62,747 nucleotides of DNA from Modicisalibacter coralii (GTDB lineage Bacteria; Pseudomonadota; Gammaproteobacteria; Pseudomonadales; Halomonadaceae). Below, one piece after another: positions 29,718 to 39,350 of this stretch (positions are counted from its first letter, which is position 1; each line of letters starts with the position of its first letter). The translations under genes and the position numbers were made by a program. The notes under the pieces were generated by a model. It saw only the letters and a program-made list of their open reading frames with translations, ran no database searches and was not told the origin of the DNA. Where the stretch lies: assembly GCF_004117855.1 (NCBI RefSeq), contig NZ_QWBW01000017.1, positions 1-62,747 of the forward strand, written 5' to 3'.

Positions 29718-30063
29718 GGGATCGATTCGCCATTGCGAGTTTGAATTCAACCTTAACAGGCGCTTAGCGATAAATCAAAAATATGGTTATGCCGGGAGGC
29801 AATGTCCATAAAGGCGGGTTATGTAAGCCGCAAGACGCCTACCGTCGATGACACTGGCAGAAGCTCACCGCCCTTTTATGCACGGCGACTGTGTCGAGCC
29901 CGTGACACGGCCATACCGATCGCCGACCGGTGCGCTCCGGGCCCGGGTCGTCAATCAGTCTAGGCAAGGCTGGCGGTCACGGCGAGGCCGGAGATCGAGA
30001 AGCGGAGATTCCGCGAGAACGAGCGGATGCCGCGGGGAGGCGGGCGACACGCCCGGAAACGAT
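29718..30063 (-). promoter_or_regulatory. Upstream region of ectABC
   Basis: No gene. The 100 bp next to ectA are AT-rich. A possible sigma70-type pair on the minus strand is TTGCGG and TATGGA spaced by 17 nt, covering about 29793-29821. Known ectA promoters in halomonads combine sigma70 and sigma38 elements, but I cannot assign the latter with confidence. The distal half shows nothing recognisable. Confidence 0.35.
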
Positions 30064-30085
30064 GAGGCCGCCCGGAGGCGGCCTC
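30064..30085 (-). terminator. Stem-loop downstream of gor
   Basis: Arms GAGGCCGCC and GGCGGCCTC (9 bp, perfect) with a 4-nt loop, 14 nt after the gor stop. Only a short ATCGTTT follows on the minus strand. Confidence 0.55.
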
Positions 30086-30098
30086 GTGAGACGGGGTA

Positions 30099-31460
30099 TC
30101 AGCGACGCGTCGGCGTGCGCATGGTGACGAATTCCTCGGCCCCGGTGGGGTGGATGCCCACGGTGGCATCGAAGTCGCTCTTGGTCAGACCGGCACGCAC
30201 GGCGATGGCGATGCCCTGGATCACCTCGCCGGCTTCCTCGCCGACCATGTGGGCGCCGAGCACCCGATCGCTCGCCTCGTCCACCACCAGCTTCATCAGA
30301 CAGCGTTCGTCGCTGCCCGACAGGGTATGTTTCATGGGCCGGAAGTCCGCGGTATAGATGCTCACGGCCTCGTATTCGGCGCGCGCCGCCTCCTCGGAGA
30401 GCCCCACGGTACCGATGTTGGGGTGACAGAACACCGCGGTGGCGATGTTGCGATAGTCCAGCGGCCCCGGCGGGTTGGCGGTGAAGTGATGCTGGACCAT
30501 GTGCATGGCCTCGGCCAGGGCCACCGGGGTCAGTTCGGGGCCGCCGGTCACGTCACCGAGCGCCAGGATCGAGGGAACCGACGTCTCGTAGCGGTCGTTG
30601 ACCTTGATGGTGCCGTCGGGATTGAGCGCGATGTCGAGCTGGTCCAGCCCCAGGCCACGGAGGTTGGGCCGGCGCCCGGTGGCGGCCAGGACCGTATCGA
30701 CGACCAGCGTCTCGCCGTTGGTCAGGGTGACCGCGAGGCCGTCGTCACGCTTCTCGATGCCCTCGATGGTGGTCTCGAAATGCAGATTGACGCCCTTCTT
30801 GGCCATCTCGTCGCGGGTGAACTCGCGCACCTCGTGATCGAAGCCGCGCAGGAACAGCTCGCCGCGGTAGACGAGATGGGCATCGCTGCCCAGGCCGTTG
30901 AAGATGCTGGCGAACTCGACGGCGATGTAGCCGCCGCCCAGCACCAGGAAGCGCTTGGGGAATTCGTCGAGATCGAAGACGCGGTTGGAGTCGAGCACGT
31001 GCTCCCGACCCGGAAAGTCGGGCACCCAGGGCCAGCCGCCCACGGCGACGAGGATCTTCTCGGCGCTGATCGATTCGCCGTCGACCTCGACGGTGTGGGC
31101 GTCGACGACCCGGGCCCGGCCGTTGATCAGGCGCACGTCGGCATTGTCGAGCAGGCGCCCGTAGATGCCGTTGAGTCGCTTGATCTCGGCAATCTTGTTG
31201 TCACGCAGCGTCGCCCAGTCGAAGCGCGGCGCCTCGGCAAGCTGCCAACCGAATCCGGCACTGTCCTCGAAGGCTTCATGAAAATGTGCCGCGTAGGAAT
31301 ACAGCTTCTTGGGCACGCATCCGACGTTGACGCAGGTGCCACCCAGGTAGCGATCCTCGGCGATGGCGACGCGAGCCCCGGTCGCCGCCGCGGTACGTGC
31401 GGCACGCACGCCACCGGAGCCGGCGCCGATGACGAACAGATCGTAATCGAACTCAGCCAC
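30099..31460 (-). CDS. gorA: Glutathione-disulfide reductase
   Basis: 453 aa. FAD motif [18 protein letters not shown], redox disulfide in [13 protein letters not shown] near residues 42-47, NADPH domain [17 protein letters not shown], and the C-terminal [13 protein letters not shown] with the catalytic His-Glu. GCVPKK and HPTGAEE place it with glutathione reductase rather than lipoamide dehydrogenase. It keeps glutathione reduced for peroxide defence. It is divergent from the carbonic anhydrase gene across 140 bp. Confidence 0.94.
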   Translation of the reverse strand: MAEFDYDLFVIGAGSGGVRAARTAAATGARVAIAEDRYLGGTCVNVGCVPKKLYSYAAHFHEAFEDSAGFGWQLAEAPRFDWATLRDNKIAEIKRLNGIYGRLLDNADVRLINGRARVVDAHTVEVDGESISAEKILVAVGGWPWVPDFPGREHVLDSNRVFDLDEFPKRFLVLGGGYIAVEFASIFNGLGSDAHLVYRGELFLRGFDHEVREFTRDEMAKKGVNLHFETTIEGIEKRDDGLAVTLTNGETLVVDTVLAATGRRPNLRGLGLDQLDIALNPDGTIKVNDRYETSVPSILALGDVTGGPELTPVALAEAMHMVQHHFTANPPGPLDYRNIATAVFCHPNIGTVGLSEEAARAEYEAVSIYTADFRPMKHTLSGSDERCLMKLVVDEASDRVLGAHMVGEEAGEVIQGIAIAVRAGLTKSDFDATVGIHPTGAEEFVTMRTPTRR

Positions 31461-31600
31461 GTTGCTCTCTCCTGTCTACTGTTGGCGGCGATGATAACAG
31501 CCGTGCCGTCCGCCCGGGAGGCCCGGGCCATTGACCCTCTCTATACCGTTGATAAAGAATGCAAGCCGCCGCGCGGCCCGACCACAAGGAGTCCTTTTCC

Positions 31601-32257
31601 ATGAAAAAAGAAATGCAGCGTCTGCTGGAACGCAACCGTGACTGGGCCGAGAGCGTCCGTCGGCAGGACCCGGATTTCTTCGCCCGCCTGTCGCAACAGC
31701 AGAATCCGGACTATTTGTGGATCGGCTGCTCCGACAGTCGCGTGCCCGCCAACCAGATCGTCGACCTGCCCCCCGGCGAGGTCTTCGTCCACCGCAACGT
31801 CGGCAACATCCTCAATCACAGCGACATGAACGCCCTGTCGGTGGTGCAGTTCGCCGTCGACGTGCTCAAGGTCAAGCACATCATGATCGTCGGCCACTAC
31901 GGGTGTGGCGGGGTCAAGGCGGCGATCACCGGCGGCGAGTTCGGCATCGTCGACTACTGGCTGCACTCGATTCGCGAGCAGTACAGCCGCCATCGCCAGG
32001 ACCTGCAGCAGCTGCCGCTCGAGGAGCAGGTCGACCGCATGTGCGAACTCAACGTCAAGGCCCAGGTCGCCAATCTCTGCCAGACCAAGATCATCCAGCG
32101 CGCCTGGCTGCGCAAGCAGCCGCTGGCCGTTCACGGCTGGGTCTACGGGCTCAATGACGGTCGCGTCAACGACCTCGACTGCTCGGTCGAGGGGCTCGAA
32201 CAGGTCTCGCAGCTCTATCGCGTCGACCGCGTCGAGCCGATTCCCGGCGACGATTGA
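31601..32257 (+). CDS. can: Beta-class carbonic anhydrase
   Basis: 218 aa. The ATG at 31601 follows AAGGAG by 9 nt. Zinc ligands are in CSDSR (Cys42) and HYGCGG (His and Cys near 98-101), with the Asp-Arg dyad in the first motif. MKKEMQRLLERNRDWAESV and the PDFFARLSQQQNPDYLWIGC layout match E. coli Can. It interconverts CO2 and bicarbonate for carboxylases. It is monocistronic, divergent from gorA. Confidence 0.95.
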   Translation: MKKEMQRLLERNRDWAESVRRQDPDFFARLSQQQNPDYLWIGCSDSRVPANQIVDLPPGEVFVHRNVGNILNHSDMNALSVVQFAVDVLKVKHIMIVGHYGCGGVKAAITGGEFGIVDYWLHSIREQYSRHRQDLQQLPLEEQVDRMCELNVKAQVANLCQTKIIQRAWLRKQPLAVHGWVYGLNDGRVNDLDCSVEGLEQVSQLYRVDRVEPIPGDD

Positions 32258-32265
32258 CCGCCGGC

Positions 32266-32294
32266 GGCGTCATGGCCATCGCGGCGATGACGCC
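32266..32294 (+). terminator. Weak stem-loop after can
   Basis: GGCGTCAT and ATGACGCC (8 bp) around a 13-nt loop, starting 8 nt after the stop. No T-tract follows. Confidence 0.3.
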
Positions 32295-32403
32295 ACTCCC
32301 CGCACTTTTGCGACGTTTTCCCGCTGCCCTTCCGAAGGCTCGCCGGACACCGCCCCACCAGCCGGCCGATACGCCGGGCGCATGACCCCAGTCAGTTTTT
32401 CGA

Positions 32404-32432
32404 TTGTCCGCCTGTCGGGGGCTCACTATGGT
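32404..32432 (+). promoter_or_regulatory. Candidate promoter of the peptide ABC operon
   Basis: TTGTCC and TATGGT are spaced by 17 nt, ending about 50 nt before the substrate-binding protein start. Both hexamers match the sigma70 consensus at four of six positions. Confidence 0.35.
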
Positions 32433-32484
32433 GGTCATGGGACCCAAGGGTCATACAACGAACAATCAACCTTCAGGTTATGAC

Positions 32485-34074
32485 ATGACATTCAAGAAAA
32501 CGCTGCTGGCCTCTCTGGTAGGCGCTTCACTCTGTCTGCCGATGGCGGCCCTCGCCCAGGACGTCAACGGTGACGGTAAAGACGTCATCCTGCGCGTCGC
32601 CTATGACGCCGATCCGGTGTCCCTGGACATCCACGAGCAGCTGTCCGGCGGCATGCTGCAGCTCTCTCACCTGACCTTCGACCCCCTGGTACGCTGGACG
32701 CAGGACCTGACCTTCGAACCACGCCTGGCGACGGACTGGGAACAGGTCGACGACACCACCATGCGCATGCATCTGCGTGAAGGCGTCACCTTCCACAGCG
32801 GCAACCCCTTCACCGCCAAGGACGTCGTCTGGACCGTCGAGCGTCTCAAGCGCAGCCCCGACTTCAAGGCGATCTTCGACCCCATCGCCAGCATCACCGC
32901 CGTCGACGACCACACGGTGGAGTTCAAGACCAAGAAGCCCTATCCGCTGCTGCTCAACCTCGCCACCTACATCTTCCCGATGGACAGCGAGTTCTATTCC
33001 GGTACCGATGCCAACGGCAAGCCCAAGGACGCCATCGTCAAGAACGGCAACTCCTTCGCCTCGCGCAACATCTCCGGCACCGGGCCATACCGGGTCACCG
33101 AGCGTCAGCAGGGTGTCAAGGTCGAGTTCGAACGCAACGAGAACTACTGGGACAAGGATTCCCCGGGCAACGTCGATCACATCGTGCTGACGCCGATCAG
33201 CGAGAACGCCACCCGCGTGGCGGCACTGCTCTCCGGCGACGTCGACTTCATCGCCCCGGTCCCGCCCAACGACCTGCAGCGCGTCAAGGCCGACAAGAAC
33301 GTCAAGCTGGTGACCATGTCCGGCACCCGCATCATCACCCTGCAGATGAACCAAAAGCGCGTCGACGCCTTCAAGGATGCCCGCGTGCGCCAGGCGTTCA
33401 ACTACGCCATCAATCAGGAAGCCATCGCCGATCGCCTGATGAAGGGCTTCGCGACACCGGCCGCGCAGCTCTCGCCCAAGGGCTACGCCGGTCATGACCC
33501 GGATCTCGAGCCGCGCTACGACCTCGAGAAAGCCAAGCAGCTGATGAAGGAGGCCGGTTACGCCGACGGCTTCAGCATCACCATGCTGGCACCCAACAAC
33601 CGCTACGTGAATGATGCCCAGATCGCCCAGGCGGTGGCCGCCATGCTGGCGCGCATCAACGTCACGGTGGATCTCAAGACGCTGCCCAAGGCCCAGTACT
33701 GGGGCGAATTCGACGACCGTGCGGCCGACGTGATGATGATCGGCTGGCACGCCGACACCGAGGATTCGGCGAACTTCTTCCAGTACCTGACCGAATGCCC
33801 CGACCCGGACACCGGTGCCGGCCAGTACAACAGCGGCAACTACTGCAACCCGGAACTCGACGAGCTGGTCGCCAAGGCCAACCTGGAGACCGACCGGGAC
33901 AAGCGCGCGAAGATGCTGCAGGCGGTGGAAAAGGGCCTCTACGATGACGCGGCCTTCATTCCGCTGCACTGGCAGGATCTTGCCTGGGCGGCGAAGAACG
34001 AGGTGCAGATCGAGCCGGTGCTCAACGTCATGAACTTCCCCTACCTGGGAGACGTGGTCGTCGAGCAGGACTGA
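32485..34074 (+). CDS. Peptide ABC transporter substrate-binding protein (SBP_bac_5, DppA-like)
   Basis: 529 aa from the ATG at 32485. Residues 1-24 are a Sec signal peptide (LLASLVGASLCLPMAALA-Q). The mature protein shows family-5 landmarks: DPVSLDIHEQ near 45, LVRWTQDLTFEPRLATDW, and NISGTGPYRVTERQ. It binds di- or oligopeptides in the periplasm and delivers them to the permease. It is followed by two permeases and two ATPases in the usual dpp/opp order. A 12-bp hairpin after it probably keeps its message more abundant than the rest. Exact ligand (dipeptide, heme, amino sugar) is not evident. Confidence 0.92.
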   Translation: MTFKKTLLASLVGASLCLPMAALAQDVNGDGKDVILRVAYDADPVSLDIHEQLSGGMLQLSHLTFDPLVRWTQDLTFEPRLATDWEQVDDTTMRMHLREGVTFHSGNPFTAKDVVWTVERLKRSPDFKAIFDPIASITAVDDHTVEFKTKKPYPLLLNLATYIFPMDSEFYSGTDANGKPKDAIVKNGNSFASRNISGTGPYRVTERQQGVKVEFERNENYWDKDSPGNVDHIVLTPISENATRVAALLSGDVDFIAPVPPNDLQRVKADKNVKLVTMSGTRIITLQMNQKRVDAFKDARVRQAFNYAINQEAIADRLMKGFATPAAQLSPKGYAGHDPDLEPRYDLEKAKQLMKEAGYADGFSITMLAPNNRYVNDAQIAQAVAAMLARINVTVDLKTLPKAQYWGEFDDRAADVMMIGWHADTEDSANFFQYLTECPDPDTGAGQYNSGNYCNPELDELVAKANLETDRDKRAKMLQAVEKGLYDDAAFIPLHWQDLAWAAKNEVQIEPVLNVMNFPYLGDVVVEQD

Positions 34075-34084
34075 CGTCGCCACG

Positions 34085-34113
34085 GCCGTTCGCCGGTGTT
34101 TCCGGCGAACGGC
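34085..34113 (+). promoter_or_regulatory. Intercistronic stem-loop after the binding-protein gene
   Basis: Perfect 12-bp arms GCCGTTCGCCGG / CCGGCGAACGGC with loop TGTTT, 10 nt after the stop and about 95 nt before the permease. There is no T-tract, so it is more likely an mRNA-stabilising or partial-attenuation hairpin of the malE-malF kind than a full terminator. Confidence 0.6.
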
Positions 34114-34206
34114 ATCACGCCAGAGACCTCAAGCCAAGGAAAGCGCTTCGATGCCTCGCAAGGGGTGTCGCCGGCGTCTTTCGTTTCCAGACAGGACCTG
34201 CAATCC

Positions 34207-35253
34207 ATGATTGCCTTTCTGATCAAGCGCCTGTTTCACGCCTTCCTGGTGATGTTCGTCATCAGCGTGATCAGCTTCGCGATCCAGGACAACCTCGGCG
34301 ACCCCATCCAGCAGATGGTCGGTCAGTCGGTCCCCGAAAGCCAGCGTGCCGAGTTGCGCGAGGAACTGGGTCTCAACGACCCCTTCCTGGTCCAGTACCT
34401 GCGCTTCGCCAAGAACGCCCTGCACTTCGACTTCGGCTACTCCTATTTCTACAACGAGCCGACCACCGATGTGGTATTGCGCCACCTGCCCGCCACCCTG
34501 GAGCTGGTTTTCGCGACCACCGTGCTGATCATCCTGCTGTCGGTGCCGATCGGCGTGTACAGCGCCATCCGCCCCCGTTCGCCGCTCTCCCGACTGTTCA
34601 TGGGGGTGTCGATCGTCGGCATCTCGATCCCGGTGTTCCTCACCGCCATCGTGCTCATTCAGATCTTCGCCATCGGCGTGCATGTCTCGCTGTTCCCCGC
34701 CGATACCGGCTGGGGCGCCTGGCTCAACGACCTGCTTTCGACCGACGGCGGCATGCCGGCCTACGGCCGCGGTGACGTGACCCATGTCATCGGCACCTGG
34801 AGCACCAACTTCGCCTCCCTCGAGGGACTCACCTACCTGGTGCTGCCGGCGATCTCCCTGGCCTCGATCATGCTGCCGCTGTTCATCCGCCTGATACGCG
34901 CCGAAATGATGGAAGTCCTGCAGTCCGAGTACGTCAAGTTCGCCAAGGCCAAGGGCATCAGCATGCGCCGCATCTACTTCCTGCATGCCCTGAAGAACAC
35001 CATGCTGCCGGTGATCACCGTCGGCGGGGTACAGATCGGCACCCTGGTCGCCTACACCATTCTCACCGAGACGGTGTTCCAGTGGCCCGGCGTGGGGCTG
35101 ATGTTCCTGGATGCCATCCAACGCTCCGACATTCCGCTGATCATCACCTACCTGATGGTGGTCGGCCTGATCTTCGTGATCACCAATACGCTGGTCGACC
35201 TGATCTACGGACTGGTCAACCCCACCGTGAAGCTCACAGGTAAGCCCGCATGA
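34207..35253 (+). CDS. Peptide ABC transporter permease (DppB-like)
   Basis: 348 aa from the ATG at 34207 (MIAFLIKRLFHAFLVMF); an open frame extends upstream without homology. It has the six-helix binding-protein-dependent transport fold. The EAA loop that docks the ATPase is in VKFAKAKGISMRRIYFLHALKN. It starts about 130 nt after the binding-protein gene and overlaps the next permease by 4 nt (ATGA). Confidence 0.92.
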   Translation: MIAFLIKRLFHAFLVMFVISVISFAIQDNLGDPIQQMVGQSVPESQRAELREELGLNDPFLVQYLRFAKNALHFDFGYSYFYNEPTTDVVLRHLPATLELVFATTVLIILLSVPIGVYSAIRPRSPLSRLFMGVSIVGISIPVFLTAIVLIQIFAIGVHVSLFPADTGWGAWLNDLLSTDGGMPAYGRGDVTHVIGTWSTNFASLEGLTYLVLPAISLASIMLPLFIRLIRAEMMEVLQSEYVKFAKAKGISMRRIYFLHALKNTMLPVITVGGVQIGTLVAYTILTETVFQWPGVGLMFLDAIQRSDIPLIITYLMVVGLIFVITNTLVDLIYGLVNPTVKLTGKPA

Positions 35254-36197
35254 CGACCCCGACCCAAGCTGCTTCGGTCCCCTCGCGCTGGGCCCGCTTC
35301 CGCCATTCCTATCTGGTCTACAGCTTCAAGCGCGACTGGATCGCCCAGGTCTGTCTACTGGTGTTCGTCGCCATGGTCGCCGCCGCCGTGCTGGCGCCCT
35401 GGTTGTCACCGATGAACCCCTACGACCTGGCGCAGATCGACATCCTCAGCTCCGAGCTGCCGCCCTTCTGGATCGACGGCAGCGACCCGCAGTACGTGCT
35501 GGGCACCGATGCCCAGGGCCGCGACCTGCTGTCGACGATCCTCTATGGCGCCCGCGTGTCGCTGATCATCGGCTTCGGCGCGGTGATCCTCCAGGCCCTG
35601 CTGGGCGTCACCTTCGGCCTGCTCGCCGGCTACCTGGGCGGGCGCGTGGATGCCTTCCTGATGCGTCTGGCCGACATCCAGCTGTCGTTCTCCACGCTGA
35701 TGGTGGCGATCATCGTCGGTGCGGTGATCAAGGCCACCTTCGGCGGCGCCATCTACAGCGAGTACGCGGTGATCATCCTGGTGCTGATCATCGGCCTCGC
35801 CGAATGGCCGCAGTACGCGCGCACCGTGCGCGCCTCGGTGCTCGCCGAACGCAGCAAGGAGTACGTCGATGCCGCCCGGGTGATGGGCTTTCGCGCCAAG
35901 CGGATCATGTTCCGTCACATCCTGCCCAACACCCTGTCGCCGATCTTCGTGATCTCCACCGTGCAGATCGCCAACGCCATCATCTCCGAGGCCGCGCTGT
36001 CGTTCCTCGGCCTGGGCATGCCCGAGACCCAGCCGTCGCTGGGCTCGCTGATCAAGTCGGGCTTCGACTACCTGCAGTCGGGTTCCTGGTGGATCACCCT
36101 GATCCCCGGCGCCGTGCTGGTCGTGCTGGTGCTGGTCATCAACCTGCTCGGCGACTGGCTGCGCGACGTGATGAATCCGCGACTCTACAAGGGCTGA
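35250..36197 (+). CDS. Peptide ABC transporter permease (DppC-like)
   Basis: 315 aa. The N-terminal OppC_N segment (FKRDWIAQVCLLVFVAMVAAAV) is followed by the periplasmic stretch with LGTDAQGRDLLSTILYGARVSL, the DppC hallmark, and by the EAA loop (VDAARVMGFRAKRIMFRHILPN). It is translationally coupled to the DppB-like gene by ATGA overlap and pairs with it in the membrane. Confidence 0.92.
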   Translation: MTTPTQAASVPSRWARFRHSYLVYSFKRDWIAQVCLLVFVAMVAAAVLAPWLSPMNPYDLAQIDILSSELPPFWIDGSDPQYVLGTDAQGRDLLSTILYGARVSLIIGFGAVILQALLGVTFGLLAGYLGGRVDAFLMRLADIQLSFSTLMVAIIVGAVIKATFGGAIYSEYAVIILVLIIGLAEWPQYARTVRASVLAERSKEYVDAARVMGFRAKRIMFRHILPNTLSPIFVISTVQIANAIISEAALSFLGLGMPETQPSLGSLIKSGFDYLQSGSWWITLIPGAVLVVLVLVINLLGDWLRDVMNPRLYKG

Positions 36198-36201
36198 CGT
36201 C

Positions 36202-37236
36202 ATGGCATTACTCGAAGTCTCCAATCTGGACGTGCGCTTCGCCCTGCGTCAGGGCGAGGTCAAGGCGCTGCGCGACGTCAGTTTCACCCTGGATCGCGGC
36301 GAGCGGCTGGGCATTGTCGGCGAGTCCGGCGCCGGCAAGTCGGTGGCCGCCTTCACCATCCTCAACCTGATCGCCAAGCCCGGGTACATCGCCGGCGGCA
36401 GCATCCGCTTCGACGATCGCGAACTGACCGGGATGAAGCCGCGCCAGTTGCAGCAGATCCGCGGCAACAAGATCTCGATGATCTTCCAGGACCCGATGAT
36501 GACGCTCAATCCGGTGCTCACCATCGGCGAGCAGATGGTCGAGTGTCTCAAGGCGCACCGGCGCATCCGCACCCGGGCGGCCCGCGAGATCGCCCTCAAC
36601 AAGCTGCGCCAGGTCCACATCCCCTCGCCGGAGAAGCGCCTCGACCAGTACCCGCACGAACTCTCCGGCGGCATGCGTCAGCGCATCATCATCGCCATCG
36701 CGCTGTTGCTCGACCCGGACATCATCGTCGCCGACGAGCCGACCACCGCGCTGGACGTGACCATCCAGGCGGAGATCATGTCGCTGCTGCTCGAACTGTG
36801 CGAAAAGCACAACGTGGCGCTGATCCTGATCACCCACGACCTGGGGGTGGTCAGCCAGGTCACCCAGCGCACCCTGGTGATGTATGCCGGCCGGGTGATC
36901 GAACAGGGCCCGACCCGCGAGATCATCAACGACGCCCAGCACCCCTACACCCAGGGGCTGATCAACGCCCTGCCGCAGATGGCCACGCCGGGCAGTCGGC
37001 TCAACCAGATCCCCGGGGCGATGCCCACGCTGGCCAAGATTCCGCCGGGCTGTGCCTTCCACCCCCGCTGCAGCTTCGCGTTCAACGACGACGGCTCGCC
37101 GCGTCGCGATTGCCGGGAAGTGATTCCGGGCTTCGTGCGCTCGGGCAACTGCGATGTCGCCTGTCACATGGTCCGCGACCTGGTCGACAGCGACGCGAAC
37201 GCCGGCGACCCCGTCAAATTCCAGGAGGCCCCATGA
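36202..37236 (+). CDS. Peptide ABC transporter ATP-binding protein (DppD-like)
   Basis: 344 aa. Walker A GESGAGKS near residue 38, signature LSGGMRQR, Walker B IIVADEPTTALD and switch histidine in LITHDLG are intact. The C-terminal extension has the oligopeptide-transporter cysteine pattern (PPGCAFHPRCSF and CREVIPG) known to hold a 4Fe-4S or zinc site in some members. It starts 4 nt after the DppC-like gene and overlaps the next ATPase by ATGA. Confidence 0.93.
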   Translation: MALLEVSNLDVRFALRQGEVKALRDVSFTLDRGERLGIVGESGAGKSVAAFTILNLIAKPGYIAGGSIRFDDRELTGMKPRQLQQIRGNKISMIFQDPMMTLNPVLTIGEQMVECLKAHRRIRTRAAREIALNKLRQVHIPSPEKRLDQYPHELSGGMRQRIIIAIALLLDPDIIVADEPTTALDVTIQAEIMSLLLELCEKHNVALILITHDLGVVSQVTQRTLVMYAGRVIEQGPTREIINDAQHPYTQGLINALPQMATPGSRLNQIPGAMPTLAKIPPGCAFHPRCSFAFNDDGSPRRDCREVIPGFVRSGNCDVACHMVRDLVDSDANAGDPVKFQEAP

Positions 37237-38288
37237 CCCAGGTGATGGCCCAGAACGCGTCGCCGGCCACCACGGCGCAGGCGGGCGACACACTCGTCGA
37301 GATCCGTAACCTCGAGAAACACTTCCCGCTGTCCGGGGACTTCCTCGAGCAACTGCGCTTCAAGGGTGGCAAGCTGGTGCGCCGCCAGGAGTTCGTCCAC
37401 GCCATCAACGGCGTCGACATCGACGTCAGACGCGGCGAATCGCTGTGCGTGGTGGGCGAGTCCGGCTGCGGCAAGTCGACCGTGGCACGCATGGTGATGG
37501 GGCTTCTGCACCCCACCGGCGGCGAGATCCGCTACGACGGCGAACGTATCGACAACCTCTCGCCGCGTCAGCTCTTGCCCTACCGGCGGCGCATGCAGAT
37601 GATCTTCCAGAATCCGTATGCCTCGCTGAATCCGCGCATGACCATCCAGCAGACCCTCGAGGAACCGCTGCGCTTCCATCATCCGGACTGGAAGGCGCCG
37701 CAGATTCGCGACAAGGTCGCTGAAGTCATGGATTCGGTGGGTATCGATCCCGAATGGGGCAAGCGCTTCGGCCACGAATTCTCCGGGGGCCAGCGCCAAC
37801 GCATCGCCATCGCCCGCGCCCTGGCCGTCGATCCCGAGTTCATCGTCGCCGACGAGCCGATCTCGGCACTCGACGTATCGATCCAGGCGCAGGTGCTCAA
37901 CCTGTTGATGGACGCCCAGGAAACCCACCATCTCACCTACCTGTTCATCACCCACGATCTGTCGGTGGTCGAACACTTCGGCACCCGGGTGGTGGTGATG
38001 TACCTGGGTCGGGTCTGCGAGGTCGCCGAAACCCGCGCGCTGTTCGCGACGCCCCGCCACCCCTATACCCAGGCCCTGCTCTCGGCGATTCCGCGCCTCG
38101 AGGACGACCGTCCCGACTACATCCGGCTGTCCGGTGAAGTACCGACGCCGGTCAACCTGCCATCGGGCTGCGTCTTCCACGGCCGCTGTCCCCACGCCAA
38201 CGAACGCTGCCGACGCGAAGTACCGCAACTGATCGATGCCCAGGGCACCCAGGTTGCCTGCCATGCCGTCGAGGAGGGGCGGATCTAG
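37233..38288 (+). CDS. Peptide ABC transporter ATP-binding protein (DppF-like)
   Basis: 351 aa from the ATG at 37233, with AGGAGG 4 nt upstream and a 4-nt overlap with the previous gene. Walker A GESGCGKS, signature FSGGQRQR, Walker [13 protein letters not shown] and [10 protein letters not shown] are present. The C-terminal cysteine region reads [17 protein letters not shown]. It forms the heterodimeric motor with the DppD-like protein and completes the five-gene importer. Confidence 0.93.
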   Translation: MTQVMAQNASPATTAQAGDTLVEIRNLEKHFPLSGDFLEQLRFKGGKLVRRQEFVHAINGVDIDVRRGESLCVVGESGCGKSTVARMVMGLLHPTGGEIRYDGERIDNLSPRQLLPYRRRMQMIFQNPYASLNPRMTIQQTLEEPLRFHHPDWKAPQIRDKVAEVMDSVGIDPEWGKRFGHEFSGGQRQRIAIARALAVDPEFIVADEPISALDVSIQAQVLNLLMDAQETHHLTYLFITHDLSVVEHFGTRVVVMYLGRVCEVAETRALFATPRHPYTQALLSAIPRLEDDRPDYIRLSGEVPTPVNLPSGCVFHGRCPHANERCRREVPQLIDAQGTQVACHAVEEGRI

Positions 38289-38339
38289 GCAATCCTCGCT
38301 ATAGGCCGATCGCAGTGTCATGTCACAATGTCCCGCCGG

Positions 38340-38359
38340 CCCCGGAATGGTTTCCGGGG
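38340..38359 (+). terminator. Stem-loop after the peptide ABC operon
   Basis: CCCCGGAA-TGGT-TTCCGGGG, a perfect 8-bp hairpin 51 nt after the last ATPase gene. No T-tract, so partial termination only is likely; lysR begins 73 nt later. Confidence 0.4.
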
Positions 38360-38432
38360 TCCGCCAGCGCCGTGAACACGACACACGCCCGCTCTTGTCT
38401 TTCGTCAGGCGTCGCCGCAAACGAGGTATCCG

Positions 38433-39350
38433 ATGGAGATTCGCTGGCTGGAAGACTTCATCACGCTGGCGCGGACACGCCATTTCTCGCGTGCCGCCGA
38501 AGCGCAGAACGTCACACAGCCGACCTTTTCACGCCGTATCAAGCTCCTCGAGGAGGAGATGGGCACCACGCTCGTCAATCGTCAGACCCTGCCGCTGTCG
38601 CTGACGCCGGCCGGCGAGGAATTCCTGCGCCTGTGCGAACAGATCACCGAACGCGTGCGTCTGACCCGTGAGCGTATCCGACAGCTCGACAACGATCAGG
38701 CCCGGCGGATCGTGGTGGCGGCGCCGCAGAGCGTGCTTTCCTATCTGCTGCCCGACTGGCTGGCCCGCCACCAGCTCACCCACCAGGTGGAGCCCTATCT
38801 GCGCGCCACCAGCTGGTTGCTCGCCGACTACTTCGAGGCCCTGGATCGCGACGAGTGCGACCTCGCCTTCTGCTACTGGCCGCGTCAGCATGTCGCCCTG
38901 GAGCTCGACACCAGCGGTTACGACCACCTCCTGGTCGACGAGGACACCCTGATCCCGGTGAGCGCCCCCGACGACGCCGGCAAGCCGCGCTTTCGCCTGC
39001 CGGGTCACCGCCGTCACCCCCTGCCCTTCATCGCCTACCACCCGCAGGGGCTGATCAAGAGCGTGATCGAGGCGCACCTGATGAGGCTGTCGCAGCCGGC
39101 GCATCTGATCACGCTCAACGAGAACGTCCAGACCGCCAACATCAAGGAGCTGGTGAGCCAGGGTTACGGCCTCGGCTGGCTGCCGCTGCGCACCATCCGC
39201 CGCGCTCTGGAAAGCGGCGAACTGGTCCGTGCCGGCGCCCATCAGTGGGACATCCCGCTGGAGATCCGGCTCTATCGCAGCCGACACAACCGCCACCCCG
39301 GCCTCGATGCCCTCTGGCGACAGCTACAGGAGACACAGGATGACTCATGA
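38433..39350 (+). CDS. LysR-family transcriptional regulator
   Basis: 305 aa. N-terminal helix-turn-helix (FITLARTRHFSRAAEAQNVTQPTFSRRIKLLEEEM) spans residues 8-43; the remainder is a type-2 periplasmic-binding-like effector domain. It lies between the peptide importer and the dipeptidase gene, which it overlaps by 11 nt, so it probably regulates one or both. Effector unknown. The gene is co-directional with its likely targets, unlike the usual divergent LysR arrangement. Confidence 0.88.
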   Translation: MEIRWLEDFITLARTRHFSRAAEAQNVTQPTFSRRIKLLEEEMGTTLVNRQTLPLSLTPAGEEFLRLCEQITERVRLTRERIRQLDNDQARRIVVAAPQSVLSYLLPDWLARHQLTHQVEPYLRATSWLLADYFEALDRDECDLAFCYWPRQHVALELDTSGYDHLLVDEDTLIPVSAPDDAGKPRFRLPGHRRHPLPFIAYHPQGLIKSVIEAHLMRLSQPAHLITLNENVQTANIKELVSQGYGLGWLPLRTIRRALESGELVRAGAHQWDIPLEIRLYRSRHNRHPGLDALWRQLQETQDDS